Below are positions 52,740 through 59,766 of a stretch of DNA of 64,000 bases, one piece after another. The stretch's first letter is position 1, and every line of letters starts with the position of its first letter. The DNA is from JADJRG01 sp964474905 (lineage in GTDB: Bacteria > Myxococcota_A > Polyangia > Nannocystales > Nannocystaceae). Below the pieces are notes generated by a model. That model ran no database searches. It was not told where the DNA came from and saw only the letters and a list, made by a program, of their open reading frames with translations. The position numbers and the translations under genes were made by a program. The stretch covers positions 57,778-121,777 of the forward strand of contig CAYYUP010000010.1 of NCBI GenBank assembly GCA_964474905.1, in the 5' to 3' direction.

Positions 52740-53370
52740 TCATTCGAGATCGAGGACACTGAATAGCACGAAGATTCGACCGGCGTTCTCGCGTTCGACC
52801 GGATCTGCATCACGGTCTGTAATCACGAGGTCATCAGGCGTTTGGCCGCAAATCTTTGTCCATCCCGAAACCTCACCGAGATACTGGCCAAAGGGCAGAT
52901 CACCCAGAAGAATGCCGTCGATCGCGTGTTCTTGCGGCGCACCGTCATCCTTGCCAAAGAGCATGTTTGACATCGCCCTGGCCGAGGGTGAGCGAGCCAT
53001 AGGTTCCGCCGATCACGAAGCCACCGTCCCCTACATCGAGTGCTTCACGCGTTGGAGAGAGCGGAGCTGAATCGCCGAAGATGACATAGAGAGTGTCGAT
53101 ACATCACCGCAGGCGACTGCGAAAACCCGGTCGTCGGCCTTTGCGCCGTCAATGACAAAGCCCGGCCCCACAAGCTCAACCGGCTAAATCGGCTNNNNNN
53201 NNNNNNNNNNNNNNNNNNNNNNNNNNNNNNNNNNNNNNNNNNNNNNNNNNNNNNNNNNNNNNNNNNNNNNNNNNNNNNNNNNNNNNNNNNNNNNCGGCTA
53301 AATCGGCTCACCGCATGCCGACATACCGAGCAAGCACGCCGCGAGCGCAACACCAATCGTGACTGGCGAG
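52740..53370 (-). pseudogene. Decayed FG-GAP (integrin-type) repeat lipoprotein
   Basis: Pieces of one protein lie in different frames. At the right end, a lipoprotein-like leader TIGVALAACLLGMSACGEPI has no usable start codon and runs into a TAG stop. Past the N run come PVELVGPGFVIDGAKADDRVFAVACGDV, then in a second frame YVIFGDSAPLSP and ALDVGDGGFVIGGTYG, then in a third frame PDDLVITDRDAD followed by AGRIFVLFS to the stop at 52740. FVIxG, DDLVIxDxxAD and AGRxxVxF are FG-GAP repeat elements. At least two frame changes and one stop remain after collapsing the short overlap at the gap, so sequencing error alone is an unlikely explanation. Confidence 0.65.
53195..53294. other. Assembly gap of 100 N with 14-base repeated flanks
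   Basis: Exactly 100 N. The 14 bases cggctaaatcggct stand immediately before and after the run, probably a short contig overlap. It falls inside the FG-GAP pseudogene. Confidence 0.9.
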
Positions 53371-53420
53371 CCCCCCGTAGCGGGCCCGGCCTGGCTGATC
53401 GGGCAGGCCCGAGATCAACC

Positions 53421-53939
53421 TCAGTTGGTGTCAGGAACCCCGTAGTCGGGCTCGGGGCCGGTCGATGGCACCCCGTACTCGGGCTCCCCGCTCGTCGAGG
53501 TCGGGTCTGTCGTTCCGGTTGTGCCGGTGCCGGTGGATGTCGTCGTCGGCACCCCGTACTCGGGCTCTGCGGTCGTCGTCGGCACCCCGTAGTCAGGTTC
53601 GATGCTGGTTGAACCCGTCGATCCGCTGGTACCGGTCGCGCTCCCCGAACCGGTCGATCCCTCGGTCCCGCTGGTGCTGCTATCCCCGGAGCTGGAGCTG
53701 CTCTCGGAGGCCGAAGACTCCGTCGCCGGCACGCCGTACTCGGGCTCGGGATCATCCTTGCCGACGCAGGAGGCGAGCGCGAGCCCCATCAACACCGCCG
53801 CTGCCGCTCGTCCGACAGCCCCTCCAGTCGTCCCGAGCGTCGCGTCACAGTGCGGGCACACACCTTCGTTTGACTTGACGTGCTCCTGGCACGAAGGGCA
53901 GGCGATTAAGCGAGTAAGCGGAAGTAAGGGTGGAGCCAT
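53421..53939 (-). CDS. Zinc-ribbon protein with membrane segment and five EPxYGVP repeats
   Basis: 172 residues. The N-terminus holds a zinc ribbon, CPSC and CPHC (Cys14, 17, 28, 31). A hydrophobic segment (AVLMGLALASC, about 44-58) either spans the membrane or acts as an internal lipobox. The rest is Ser/Thr/Gly-rich and contains five copies of Glu-Pro-(Glu/Asp)-Tyr-Gly-Val-Pro at residues 65-71, 114-120, 125-131, 152-158 and 163-169. The repeated unit within a disordered stalk suggests a binding or recognition motif. I recognise no family function. It is transcribed toward the FG-GAP pseudogene. Confidence 0.82.
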   Translation of the reverse strand: MAPPLLPLTRLIACPSCQEHVKSNEGVCPHCDATLGTTGGAVGRAAAAVLMGLALASCVGKDDPEPEYGVPATESSASESSSSSGDSSTSGTEGSTGSGSATGTSGSTGSTSIEPDYGVPTTTAEPEYGVPTTTSTGTGTTGTTDPTSTSGEPEYGVPSTGPEPDYGVPDTN

Positions 53940-54171
53940 AACAGAGGCGATCGGACCACATGCGCGCCAACGATGTCAATGCTCCAAACGCCATGATCGC
54001 GCCCCGTACATCTCTGGCAACTGTCCTCAGAGACCTGTGTTTCAGAGCACGCAATCTGTTCGCAAATGGGCCACTGGATGCCTTTTGAGCGGTTATAGGC
54101 GGCATCTGGTGCTTGACGCAGTCGCCGCAGACGATGATCCTCGGAGCCTCCACACCGACGAGAACCACACC

Positions 54172-54501
54172 ATGACGTTCAGCCCTCGCTTCGCCTCCCT
54201 CGCCTTCGCTCTCTCCCTCGGCTTTGGCCTTCTCAACTGCGGCAACGGTCTCTGTGCCGAGGACTCCTGCCAATGCGACAAGGGCATCTGCGAGTTTGAC
54301 TGCCCCCAGGGGGGCTGCGAGCAACAATGTGAGGGCGATTCCGAGTGCACATTTACCTGCGAAGGCGGAGACTGCCAACAGCAGTGCAACGACGAGGCCG
54401 TGTGCACGATGAGCTGCGAGGGTGGGGACTGCAATCAACTCTGCTCCACCAGCGGGGACTGCAGCTCTACCTGCACGCCCGACAACTGCCTCAGCCTCTG
54501 A
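54172..54501 (+). CDS. Small Cys-rich exported protein with CxxxC repeats
   Basis: 109 residues from ATG 54172. A leader (LAFALSLGFGLLNC) suggests export and possible lipidation at Cys23. The mature part has about 20 Cys in regular spacing, with repeats of the form EGGDCxQxC (EGGDCQQQC, EGGDCNQLC) and related units. Such spacing points to disulfide ladders or metal binding. Similar short Cys-repeat lipoproteins are frequent in myxobacterial genomes; no function is established. It is a single gene convergent with metF. Confidence 0.82.
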   Translation: MTFSPRFASLAFALSLGFGLLNCGNGLCAEDSCQCDKGICEFDCPQGGCEQQCEGDSECTFTCEGGDCQQQCNDEAVCTMSCEGGDCNQLCSTSGDCSSTCTPDNCLSL

Positions 54502-54584
54502 TCTCGCTAAGCAACGCTGCCCCGCAAAAGCTCGCACTTTCGCGGGCTCAGGGGGATCTTCTAAGGCGAGCCCACCCGTGCTCG

Positions 54585-55499
54585 CTAAAAAACCGCGCTG
54601 CGAGCGAGACGTAGGATCTCAAAGATCGCTCGCGTCGCTGGCGAGCGGTTCAGCGTATAAAAATGCACACCGGGCACACCCTTGGGCCGCTTTACAAACG
54701 CCTCGGGTTGCCCCGGCTCGAGCAACGCCCGACACTGGTGGGCCGCGTACATCACCCCGGTCCAAAAGACCTCCTGGGGGTCATCCTCGACCCGATGAAG
54801 GCGCTCGCGAAGCGACCTCGGCAGGCTCGCTCCGCACATCTTTGAGAAGCGTTCGATCTGCCGATAGTTGGTCACGGGCATAATGCCGGCGAGGATCGGC
54901 ACGTCGATACCTGCAGCCGCCGCGTCAGCGACAAAGCGGTGATAGAGGGCGTTGTCAAAGAAGAGCTGGGTGATCAAATAGTCGGCACCAGCGTCGACCT
55001 TGGCCCTCAGATGACGGAGATCCGCTGCGGCGTTCTCAGCCTCTGGGTGCACCTCGGGATAGCAGGCCGCACCGACGCAAAAATCCCCCTCGTCACGGAT
55101 CAGCGCGACCAGCTCGCTCGCGTAACGGAGGCCCCCGTCGATCGGCACAAAGGAGGTCTCGCCCTTCGGCGGATCCCCGCGGAGTGCCAGAATGTTACGT
55201 ATCCCGCGCTCTCCAAGTTCGACCACCGTGCGCCGCAGCTCATCGCGCGTCGAGCCCACGCAGGTGAGATGAGCGACGGCTTCGATACCCAGCTCGCGCT
55301 TGATACGGGTGACGATTTCGAGGGTCCGCGCACGGGTGCTGCCACCGGCCCCGTAGGTGACGGAGACAAAATCCGGCTCTAAGTTCGCGAGGCTCTCGAG
55401 ACTCCGCCAGAGGGTCGCCTCGCCCTTGCGCGTCTTGGGCGGGAAGAGCTCAAAGCTAAAAATCGGCCGCTTATGGAGGAGGCGCTCGCGGATCAGCAT
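54585..55499 (-). CDS. metF: Methylenetetrahydrofolate reductase
   Basis: 304 residues from ATG 55499; an in-frame ATG at 55517 is possible. It reduces 5,10-methylene-THF to 5-methyl-THF with an FAD cofactor, feeding methionine synthesis. Seen are FSFELFPPKTRKGEATLW at the start of the barrel, FVSVTYGAGGSTR, VAHLTCVGSTRDEL, NILALRGDPPKGE, GVACYPEVHPEA-like segment (VGAACYPEVHPEAEN), DYLITQLFFDN and PILAGIMPVTNYRQIERF. It is the last gene of the minus-strand cofactor cluster, 34 bases after birA. Confidence 0.95.
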   Translation of the reverse strand: MLIRERLLHKRPIFSFELFPPKTRKGEATLWRSLESLANLEPDFVSVTYGAGGSTRARTLEIVTRIKRELGIEAVAHLTCVGSTRDELRRTVVELGERGIRNILALRGDPPKGETSFVPIDGGLRYASELVALIRDEGDFCVGAACYPEVHPEAENAAADLRHLRAKVDAGADYLITQLFFDNALYHRFVADAAAAGIDVPILAGIMPVTNYRQIERFSKMCGASLPRSLRERLHRVEDDPQEVFWTGVMYAAHQCRALLEPGQPEAFVKRPKGVPGVHFYTLNRSPATRAIFEILRLARSAVF

Positions 55500-55533
55500 G
55501 CTCGCCACAACTAACATCCACCCGTGTGCAGGG

Positions 55534-56594
55534 CTAGCGCTCGCTCGCCAACCAGACATCGGCGGCCTCGACCCGAAGCCGATGCCCGCCCTGCGCCGGC
55601 GCGATCAGGAGCGCGCCGTCGTCGTCCAAACCAACTGCAATACCGCGGAGTCCCGGCCCGCGCACACTCGCCTCCGTAACAACCTCGCGACCCAAGAGCC
55701 GACAATGGGGTTCGTAGCGCCCACGGATCGCCGCAAAACCGCCAGCGGCAAAGTCGGCCGTAACAACCTCCAATGCCCCGAGCAAGGCCGCCAGGAGCGG
55801 ACCGCGGGCGAGCGCGGCCGGACTCGTGGCACCACCGCAGGCCTCGAGCGCCAGAGCGACACTGGTCGCCCGCTCCGCGAGTTCGGGCGAGGCGAAACGG
55901 CGACGCGCGACGTTGATACCGACGCCGACGACGATCACCTGCAGAGCACCGCTCTGCCAGCGCCCCTCGCAGAGAATGCCGCCGAGCTTGCGCCCGCGCC
56001 AAAGCAGATCATTGGGCCACTTGAGTTCGATGCCGCCGCCGCTCTCCAGCTCGCCCAGCCAACGAACGAGCCCCTCGCGCAGGGCAACACCCACCGCAAG
56101 ACCNNNNNNNNNNNNNNNNNNNNNNNNNNNNNNNNNNNNNNNNNNNNNNNNNNNNNNNNNNNNNNNNNNNNNNNNNNNNNNNNNNNNNNNNNNNNNNNNN
56201 NNNGCTCGCCCAGCCAACGAACGAGCCCCTCGCGCAGGGCAACACCCACCGCAAGACCATAGGCTCCCCAGGAGAACACCGCATTCGAACTCGAACTCGA
56301 ACTCGAACTCGAACTCGAACTCGAACTCGAACTCGAACTCGAATCCAAATAAACTCCGGGCCGGATCACGACGCTGAAATAAAGGTCGCCGGCAGCCGGT
56401 GAGCACCAGCTGCGCCCGCGACGACCACGACCGGCGAGCTGGCGATCGGCGCTGACGAGCGCCCCGTGTGGAGCCCCCTCCTGCGCCCAGGCGAGCGCCC
56501 GATCGTTGGTCGAGTCGATCGTCTCGTAGTGCTCGCGGACCTGGCCGAGCACCTCGGTTGTCAGCGCCGCGCGAAGGCCCAAGGGATCATGCAC
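55534..56594 (-). CDS. birA: Biotin--[acetyl-CoA-carboxylase] ligase with poly-Ser insertion, interrupted by an assembly gap
   Basis: Collapsing the gap and one copy of its 55-base flanking repeat gives one frame of 301 residues. The catalytic core is visible: ETIDSTNDRALAW, LVSADRQLAGRGRRGRSWCSPAAGDLYFSVV for biotinyl-AMP formation, and LKWPNDLLWRGRKLGGILCEG. A C-terminal SH3-like domain (about 250-301) ends the protein. No N-terminal DNA-binding domain is present, so it should not act as a repressor. A run of 19 Ser encoded by a TCGAAC hexamer tract separates the RPGVYLD segment from AVFSWGAYGLAVG, at a loop position. It lies between nadC and metF. Confidence 0.9.
56049..56103. repeat. First copy of a 55-base direct repeat flanking an N run in birA
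   Basis: Identical to 56204-56258 across the gap. The unit begins gctcgcccagccaac and ends caccgcaagacc. It is best explained as an unmerged contig overlap. Confidence 0.9.
56104..56203. other. Assembly gap of 100 N between overlapping contigs
   Basis: Exactly 100 N with the same 55 bases on both sides. Removing 155 bases restores the birA frame. Confidence 0.95.
56204..56258. repeat. Second copy of the 55-base repeat flanking the birA gap
   Basis: Identical over 55 bases to 56049-56103. Confidence 0.9.
56285..56343. repeat. Hexanucleotide TCGAAC tract (nine perfect units) inside birA
   Basis: Nine uninterrupted TCGAAC units from 56285 to 56338, then a partial tenth unit. On the coding strand they encode consecutive Ser residues. 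The six-base unit preserves the frame. Confidence 0.93.
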
Positions 56595-56612
56595 CGAAGC
56601 CCGTCCCGATCA

Positions 56613-57512
56613 TCAGTGCCAACCGCCGGGCGGCTCGAAGAGCAGCGACAGATCAGCCGCGGGCGCCGAGTGAGTCAGCTTGCCGACGCTTATTAAATCG
56701 ATGCCGAGCGCCGAAAGGGCGCCGACCCGATCGCAGGAGATGCCGCCGCTGACCTCGACAAGCGCCCGACCCTCCGTGATCGCGACCGCCTCCGCGACCT
56801 GGGAATCGTCCATGTTGTCGAGCATCACAATGTCGACACCGGCGGCGAGTGCCTGGCGAAGTTCGTCTAGATCGCGAACCTCACACTCGATGCGCAGAGT
56901 GTGGGGAGCATCGCGCCTGGCGGCTTCGATCGCCGCCCGAATCCCGCCCGCGGCTCGGATGTGATTCTCCTTGATCAGCACGCCGGCACCGAGATCGTTG
57001 CGGTGATTGTGGCCGCCGCCGCAACGCACCGCGTAACGGTCGAGCACTCGCAGCCCGGGCATCGTTTTGCGTGTATCGGTGATCCGGCAGCGACCTCCGA
57101 CCGCATCGACGTAACTGCGGGTCAGGGTCGCAACCCCGGACATGCGCTGGAGCAGGTTGAGAGCCGTGCGCTCCGCCGCGAGCAGCGAGCGAGCGGAGCC
57201 CCAGACCCGAGCGACGATCACCCCTTCGGGGATGCGTTCACCGTCAGCCACCACCAGCTCGACACCGATCGACGCGTCGACCGTTAAAAAAACAGCGACC
57301 GCGATCTCGAGACCAGCGATCACCAACGGCGACTTGGTAACCAGCCGCGCCCTCGCCATCACGCCCGCCGGTACCGCGACCCGAGTGGTCACATCGCCGC
57401 TCGCGAGATCCTCGGCGAGCACGCGGTCGATGATCTCCTGAGCTCCGCTGAGCTCCGCTGGGTCGCAGCTCCTCTGCGCCTCTCGCTTCCCATCTCGGAA
57501 TGGCTTCACCAT
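56613..57512 (-). CDS. nadC: Nicotinate-nucleotide pyrophosphorylase (quinolinate phosphoribosyltransferase)
   Basis: 299 residues from ATG 57512, which overlaps the end of the HAD phosphatase gene. It makes nicotinate mononucleotide from quinolinate and PRPP in NAD synthesis. Landmarks: IDRVLAEDLASGDVTTR near the start, TALNLLQRMSGVATLTRSYVD, ITDTRKTMPGLRVLDRYAVRCGGGHNHR with the substrate-binding Arg/His cluster, VLIKENHI, and LEVSGGI-type end (LVEVSGGIS). It is 18 bases upstream of birA and cotranscribed with it. Confidence 0.95.
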   Translation of the reverse strand: MVKPFRDGKREAQRSCDPAELSGAQEIIDRVLAEDLASGDVTTRVAVPAGVMARARLVTKSPLVIAGLEIAVAVFLTVDASIGVELVVADGERIPEGVIVARVWGSARSLLAAERTALNLLQRMSGVATLTRSYVDAVGGRCRITDTRKTMPGLRVLDRYAVRCGGGHNHRNDLGAGVLIKENHIRAAGGIRAAIEAARRDAPHTLRIECEVRDLDELRQALAAGVDIVMLDNMDDSQVAEAVAITEGRALVEVSGGISCDRVGALSALGIDLISVGKLTHSAPAADLSLLFEPPGGWH

Positions 57513-58174
57513 TGTTTGATCTCCCACGAACACTTTCGCGCGTGGCGCATGAGGCGCCTGTCAGGGTTGATGACTCGGGGGTGGCCGACGCGATGCAACA
57601 TCGGCAGATCCGAGTAGCTATCTGTGTAAAAGAATGAGCGCTCGAGATCGAGCTGGTATTCCTCGGCGTAGCGCAGGGCTCGGATCACCTTGCCCGCACC
57701 GCCGCAGGCCGGCGCGAGATGACGTCCGCTTAGTCGCCCCCCTTTGACCTCGAGTTCGGTGCAGAGCACATCCGCCGGATCGATCGCGAGAAGGCGAGCG
57801 ACCGGGTCGGCGACAAAGCGTGTGCCCGTGGTCAAGAGCGCGACACGATGACCCTGCTGGCGATGCGCCTCGATCCGTGCGCGACCGACCTGCCGCAGCG
57901 TGTCGGCGATCTCCGCGTCAAACCAGGCCTCGACCTCGGCCGCGACCTCCGCGAATTCACGACCCGTGTAGCCGCGAGCAGCCCGCGCCACCACAGCTTC
58001 GAAGTCGAGGAATCCGAGCCGGTACTGGACGATCCACTTGAGCGAGCGCATCGCCTCGACAAGCGGCAGCTTGCCCGTCCGCCACATGTGCCGGACCCAG
58101 AGCTCGCCTGAATTAACCGCGAGCAGGGTTCGGTCGACATCAAAAAATGCGGCCACGGCCGAGCCGTCGCTCAT
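57506..58174 (-). CDS. HAD-IB family hydrolase (phosphoserine-phosphatase-like)
   Basis: 222 residues from ATG 58174. HAD motif I is FFDVDRTLL (nucleophile and general acid Asp), motif II is ALLTTGT, and motif III/IV is represented by FFYTDSYSDLPML. The cap region is helical, as in the IB subgroup that includes SerB and related phosphatases acting on phosphoserine or lipid-linked phosphates. The start overlaps the end of the CPBP protease gene by four bases, and its own end overlaps the nadC start. The substrate cannot be assigned. Confidence 0.9.
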   Translation of the reverse strand: MSDGSAVAAFFDVDRTLLAVNSGELWVRHMWRTGKLPLVEAMRSLKWIVQYRLGFLDFEAVVARAARGYTGREFAEVAAEVEAWFDAEIADTLRQVGRARIEAHRQQGHRVALLTTGTRFVADPVARLLAIDPADVLCTELEVKGGRLSGRHLAPACGGAGKVIRALRYAEEYQLDLERSFFYTDSYSDLPMLHRVGHPRVINPDRRLMRHARKCSWEIKQW

Positions 58175-59034
58175 GAGGGGAATGTACTGGCGAGCAGCAG
58201 GTCCATCAACAGATTGGAGGCCGTGTGAAAGAGCGCAGGCGCCCACAGAGAGCCGCTACGCCGACAGAGCCAGGCGAAGATGAGCCCCGGGAAGAACGTC
58301 GCCAAGCGACCGATTTGGGCCATGCTCACCAGATGGCCCAGAGCAAAGAGCAGGCTCGAAAGCAGCGCACCCCAGCCGAGCTTGACCCCAAAATAGCGTC
58401 GGCGGGGCGGCCAACGCTCGTCGAGAACGCCCATTAAGTAGCCGCGATGGAAGACCTCTTCGGCGAGCGCCACCGCGAACAGACCGACAGCGAGCTCGTA
58501 CAAAAAACCAAAGCCGGCGTAGGCGGTCCAGCGCGCGGGCAAACGCAGCGCTTCGGGCCAAAATCCGCCGTCGTGATGGCGACAGAGTCGGTTGAGCAGG
58601 GTGTCGAGCGAGCCGCGAAAGGGCGTCTGAGCCTCGACCCAGTCGAGCAGCGAGACCCACGAGAAGTCGCCGCCGCAGACCTCCGAGTAAAACCACAAAA
58701 AGCCGACCACAAAGAGCGGAAAGATAATCAACACCGCGAGCGCGGCGATCTTGGCCCCGTGCCAGCTCCAACGCGGGATCGGACCCTCTGGACCGATCCC
58801 GTAGCGCTCCTGGAGCTCCGGAGACTCGCGCAGCAGCCATGCCGGCAAAAAATAAAAGGCCGCGACAAGGGCGAGACCGCGGAGACCGGCGAGCCCGGGG
58901 ATCAGCCCCATCACCCCAAACCCGACGTACACCAGACAGGCGTAGAGCACCGCCTGGCGGGCGCGCGCGCGGACAGCGTCTGACACGGGAGCCGGTGCGG
59001 GCTCTGGCTCAGAATGTTGCGACACGGTCGCCAC
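58171..59034 (-). CDS. CPBP-family intramembrane metalloprotease
   Basis: 287 residues from GTG 59034; a second GTG at 59025 is also possible. It has about seven predicted helices. The CPBP (Rce1-like) motifs are present: AEEVFHRGYL with the Glu pair and Arg in helix 5, LLFALGHLV with a metal-binding His, and ALFHTASNLLMDLL with the last His and Asn. It probably cleaves a membrane or secreted peptide within the bilayer. The end overlaps the HAD phosphatase start by ATGA. A small coiled protein gene lies 58 bases upstream. Confidence 0.9.
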   Translation of the reverse strand: MATVSQHSEPEPAPAPVSDAVRARARQAVLYACLVYVGFGVMGLIPGLAGLRGLALVAAFYFLPAWLLRESPELQERYGIGPEGPIPRWSWHGAKIAALAVLIIFPLFVVGFLWFYSEVCGGDFSWVSLLDWVEAQTPFRGSLDTLLNRLCRHHDGGFWPEALRLPARWTAYAGFGFLYELAVGLFAVALAEEVFHRGYLMGVLDERWPPRRRYFGVKLGWGALLSSLLFALGHLVSMAQIGRLATFFPGLIFAWLCRRSGSLWAPALFHTASNLLMDLLLASTFPS

Positions 59035-59092
59035 TATGCCCCACCAAGCCACGCGAGCGACCAGGAGGCGATCTAATAAAAAGAACGCTCGT

Positions 59093-59536
59093 CTAGCGCA
59101 GCGAGGAGGCCAGACGGGCGAGGCGACGGCGGAGGCTCTCGAGGGTCTCGACCATGGTGTCGACGTGCTCCAGAACACGATCGTCGGCGGCCAGCGCATG
59201 CACCTCAGCACGGGTCAGGCGCTCACGCTCGAGCAAACCGACGGTCTGGATCAGGTAGTCCTCGATATGGCGAAGCCCGAGGGCGGTCTCCCGCAGATCG
59301 TCGTCGATGAAGAGGAGCAGGTTTTCGAGGTTGTGGACCTGCGAGAGCGCTTCGGTCTGCGGATACGAAGAACTTGCGCGGTCGAAGATGCGATCGCTCG
59401 CCCGCCGCCGGAGGCCGCTTCGACGACGATCGGTGTCTATCGCCAAGTCACCTCCCGAGTCGCCCGGAGCGAGCAGGGGATCTCCCGCGATTGCGCGGGG
59501 CGCCGAGGACGAAGCTGGACGATCTGCCGGGAGCAT
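59093..59536 (-). CDS. Small helical protein of unknown function
   Basis: 147 residues. The first 50 are basic and low in complexity. Residues about 65-147 are strongly helical with heptad character (LENLLLFIDDDLRETALGLRHIEDYLIQ and VETLESLRRRLARLASSLR), so a coiled coil is likely. The true start may lie further in. No family was recognised. It precedes the CPBP protease gene on the same strand and may be the first gene of that operon. Confidence 0.6.
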   Translation of the reverse strand: MLPADRPASSSAPRAIAGDPLLAPGDSGGDLAIDTDRRRSGLRRRASDRIFDRASSSYPQTEALSQVHNLENLLLFIDDDLRETALGLRHIEDYLIQTVGLLERERLTRAEVHALAADDRVLEHVDTMVETLESLRRRLARLASSLR

Positions 59537-59766
59537 GTCTCTATCCGATGCACGTAGAGTGATCTCTCAGCAAGTTTTCGGCCTTTTTGAAGCGTCCACA
59601 ATCCGCGGTTCTCTCGGCACCCGACTTGCAAGTGACCCACCTGGTAAGGCCGCAAAAACAAAACTCGTGGGGATCCTTACACAGAGCATGGCGCCCAAAG
59701 ACCTACGATTGCCGTATCTTGCTCCGCTCGCGGCACGTTGCCGCCAGTGGTCGCCTCTATTGGCCC

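Noticed and set aside
54560..54600. Terminator between the Cys-rich gene and metF
   Set aside because: Only a six-base-pair stem and no T run in the right place on either strand.
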